Shown piece after piece: positions 63,775 through 64,000 of a stretch of 64,000 nt of DNA. Under the pieces are notes generated by a model that was not told the origin of the DNA, did not search any database, and saw only the letters and a program-made list of their open reading frames with translations. The stretch comes from Tetrahymena thermophila SB210 (Eukaryota > Ciliophora > Oligohymenophorea > Hymenostomatida > Tetrahymenidae), in assembly GCF_000189635.1 (NCBI RefSeq), contig NW_002476413.1, forward strand, positions 496,001 through 560,000, given 5' to 3'. Made by a program: the position numbers and the translations under genes. The stretch's first letter is position 1. Each line of letters starts with the position of its first letter.

Positions 63775-64000
63775 ATGAAAGAAACTTATATGTTTCAGCC
63801 TTATATTAAACATCTATTACTGCTAAGTTTATGCATTATATTTTCCTTCATCTTTGAAATAAAGCTTGCTTAATAACCAAGAAAATTATACTTACTATGT
63901 TTTTGAAGTTCTAAGATGTCGTTTATTTAAGATAGGTAGTTTTTAATATAAATTAATTAGTAATTAATCTTAATTTATTTTTAATTATTTTAATTGCTAA
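63775..64000 (+). CDS. possible start of a secreted-protein gene (partial)
   Basis: ATG 63775 opens 43 codons with a signal-peptide-like start (MKETYMFQPYIKHLLLLSL, then CIIFSFIFEIKLAQQP) to a TGA near 63904; a following exon would lie beyond the window. A competing frame from ATG 63681 (MTKQKRKGAIQKIKQSFQ) overlaps it. Weak call, based on composition only. Confidence 0.25.

Noticed and set aside
1-64000. CRISPR arrays, bacterial promoters or ribosome-binding sites
   Set aside because: Reassigned stop codons and spliceosomal introns show a nuclear ciliate genome; no regularly spaced short repeats of CRISPR type are present.

Overview
The window is about 80% A+T and its genes only read correctly if TAA and TAG mean glutamine and TGA is the sole stop. 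With short AT-rich GT..AG introns (31 to about 400 nt, mostly 45-65), this points to a ciliate, most likely Tetrahymena or a close relative. Standard-code ORF calling misses nearly every gene here. The mix of ordinary spliced genes with tens of kilobases of repeat-rich, gene-poor DNA looks more like germline (micronuclear) sequence than a compact somatic chromosome. That is an inference; no boundary of eliminated DNA could be proved.

Layout. (1) 1-4.35 kb, ordinary genes: the N-terminus of a UvrD/Rep-type helicase (minus), an OSCA/TMEM63-like channel (minus), and a divergently transcribed signal-peptide protein whose gene dissolves into AT-rich DNA near 4.14 kb. (2) 5.5-31.6 kb: two head-to-tail copies (units A and B) of a 12-14 kb repeat. 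Each carries, on the minus strand, an intact uncharacterised 258-codon gene and, 8-9 kb away, an intact gene for a protein with one C2H2 zinc finger and an AT-hook. In unit A the zinc-finger 3' end is duplicated again. (3) 32.2-35.0 kb: a multi-exon VIT/VWA-domain gene (plus). (4) 34.4-55.8 kb: a segmental duplication, X1 (34.4-42.3) and X2 (47.8-55.8), interrupted by a third, partial copy of the repeat unit (unit C, 42.5-47.75) that again keeps the 260-codon gene intact. X1 and X2 share a VWA-gene tail (a pseudogene in X2), two-finger C2H2/AT-hook genes (one broken in X1, two intact in X2) and a 1.3-2.3 kb non-coding module. (5) 56.9-63.2 kb, ordinary genes again: a predicted cytoplasmic CAP-domain protein (plus) and a cyclic-nucleotide-binding-type K+ channel (minus), convergent around a small GC-rich island.

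The striking feature is the repeat-borne gene set: three intact members of one unknown protein family, and six C2H2/AT-hook loci of which four read through from ATG to TGA. Their frames are preserved while the surrounding copies have diverged with many indels. These look like DNA-binding proteins and an acidic partner protein specific to this repeat-rich compartment; a role in germline or developmental chromatin is a guess. Enzymatic transposition genes were not recognised in the units.
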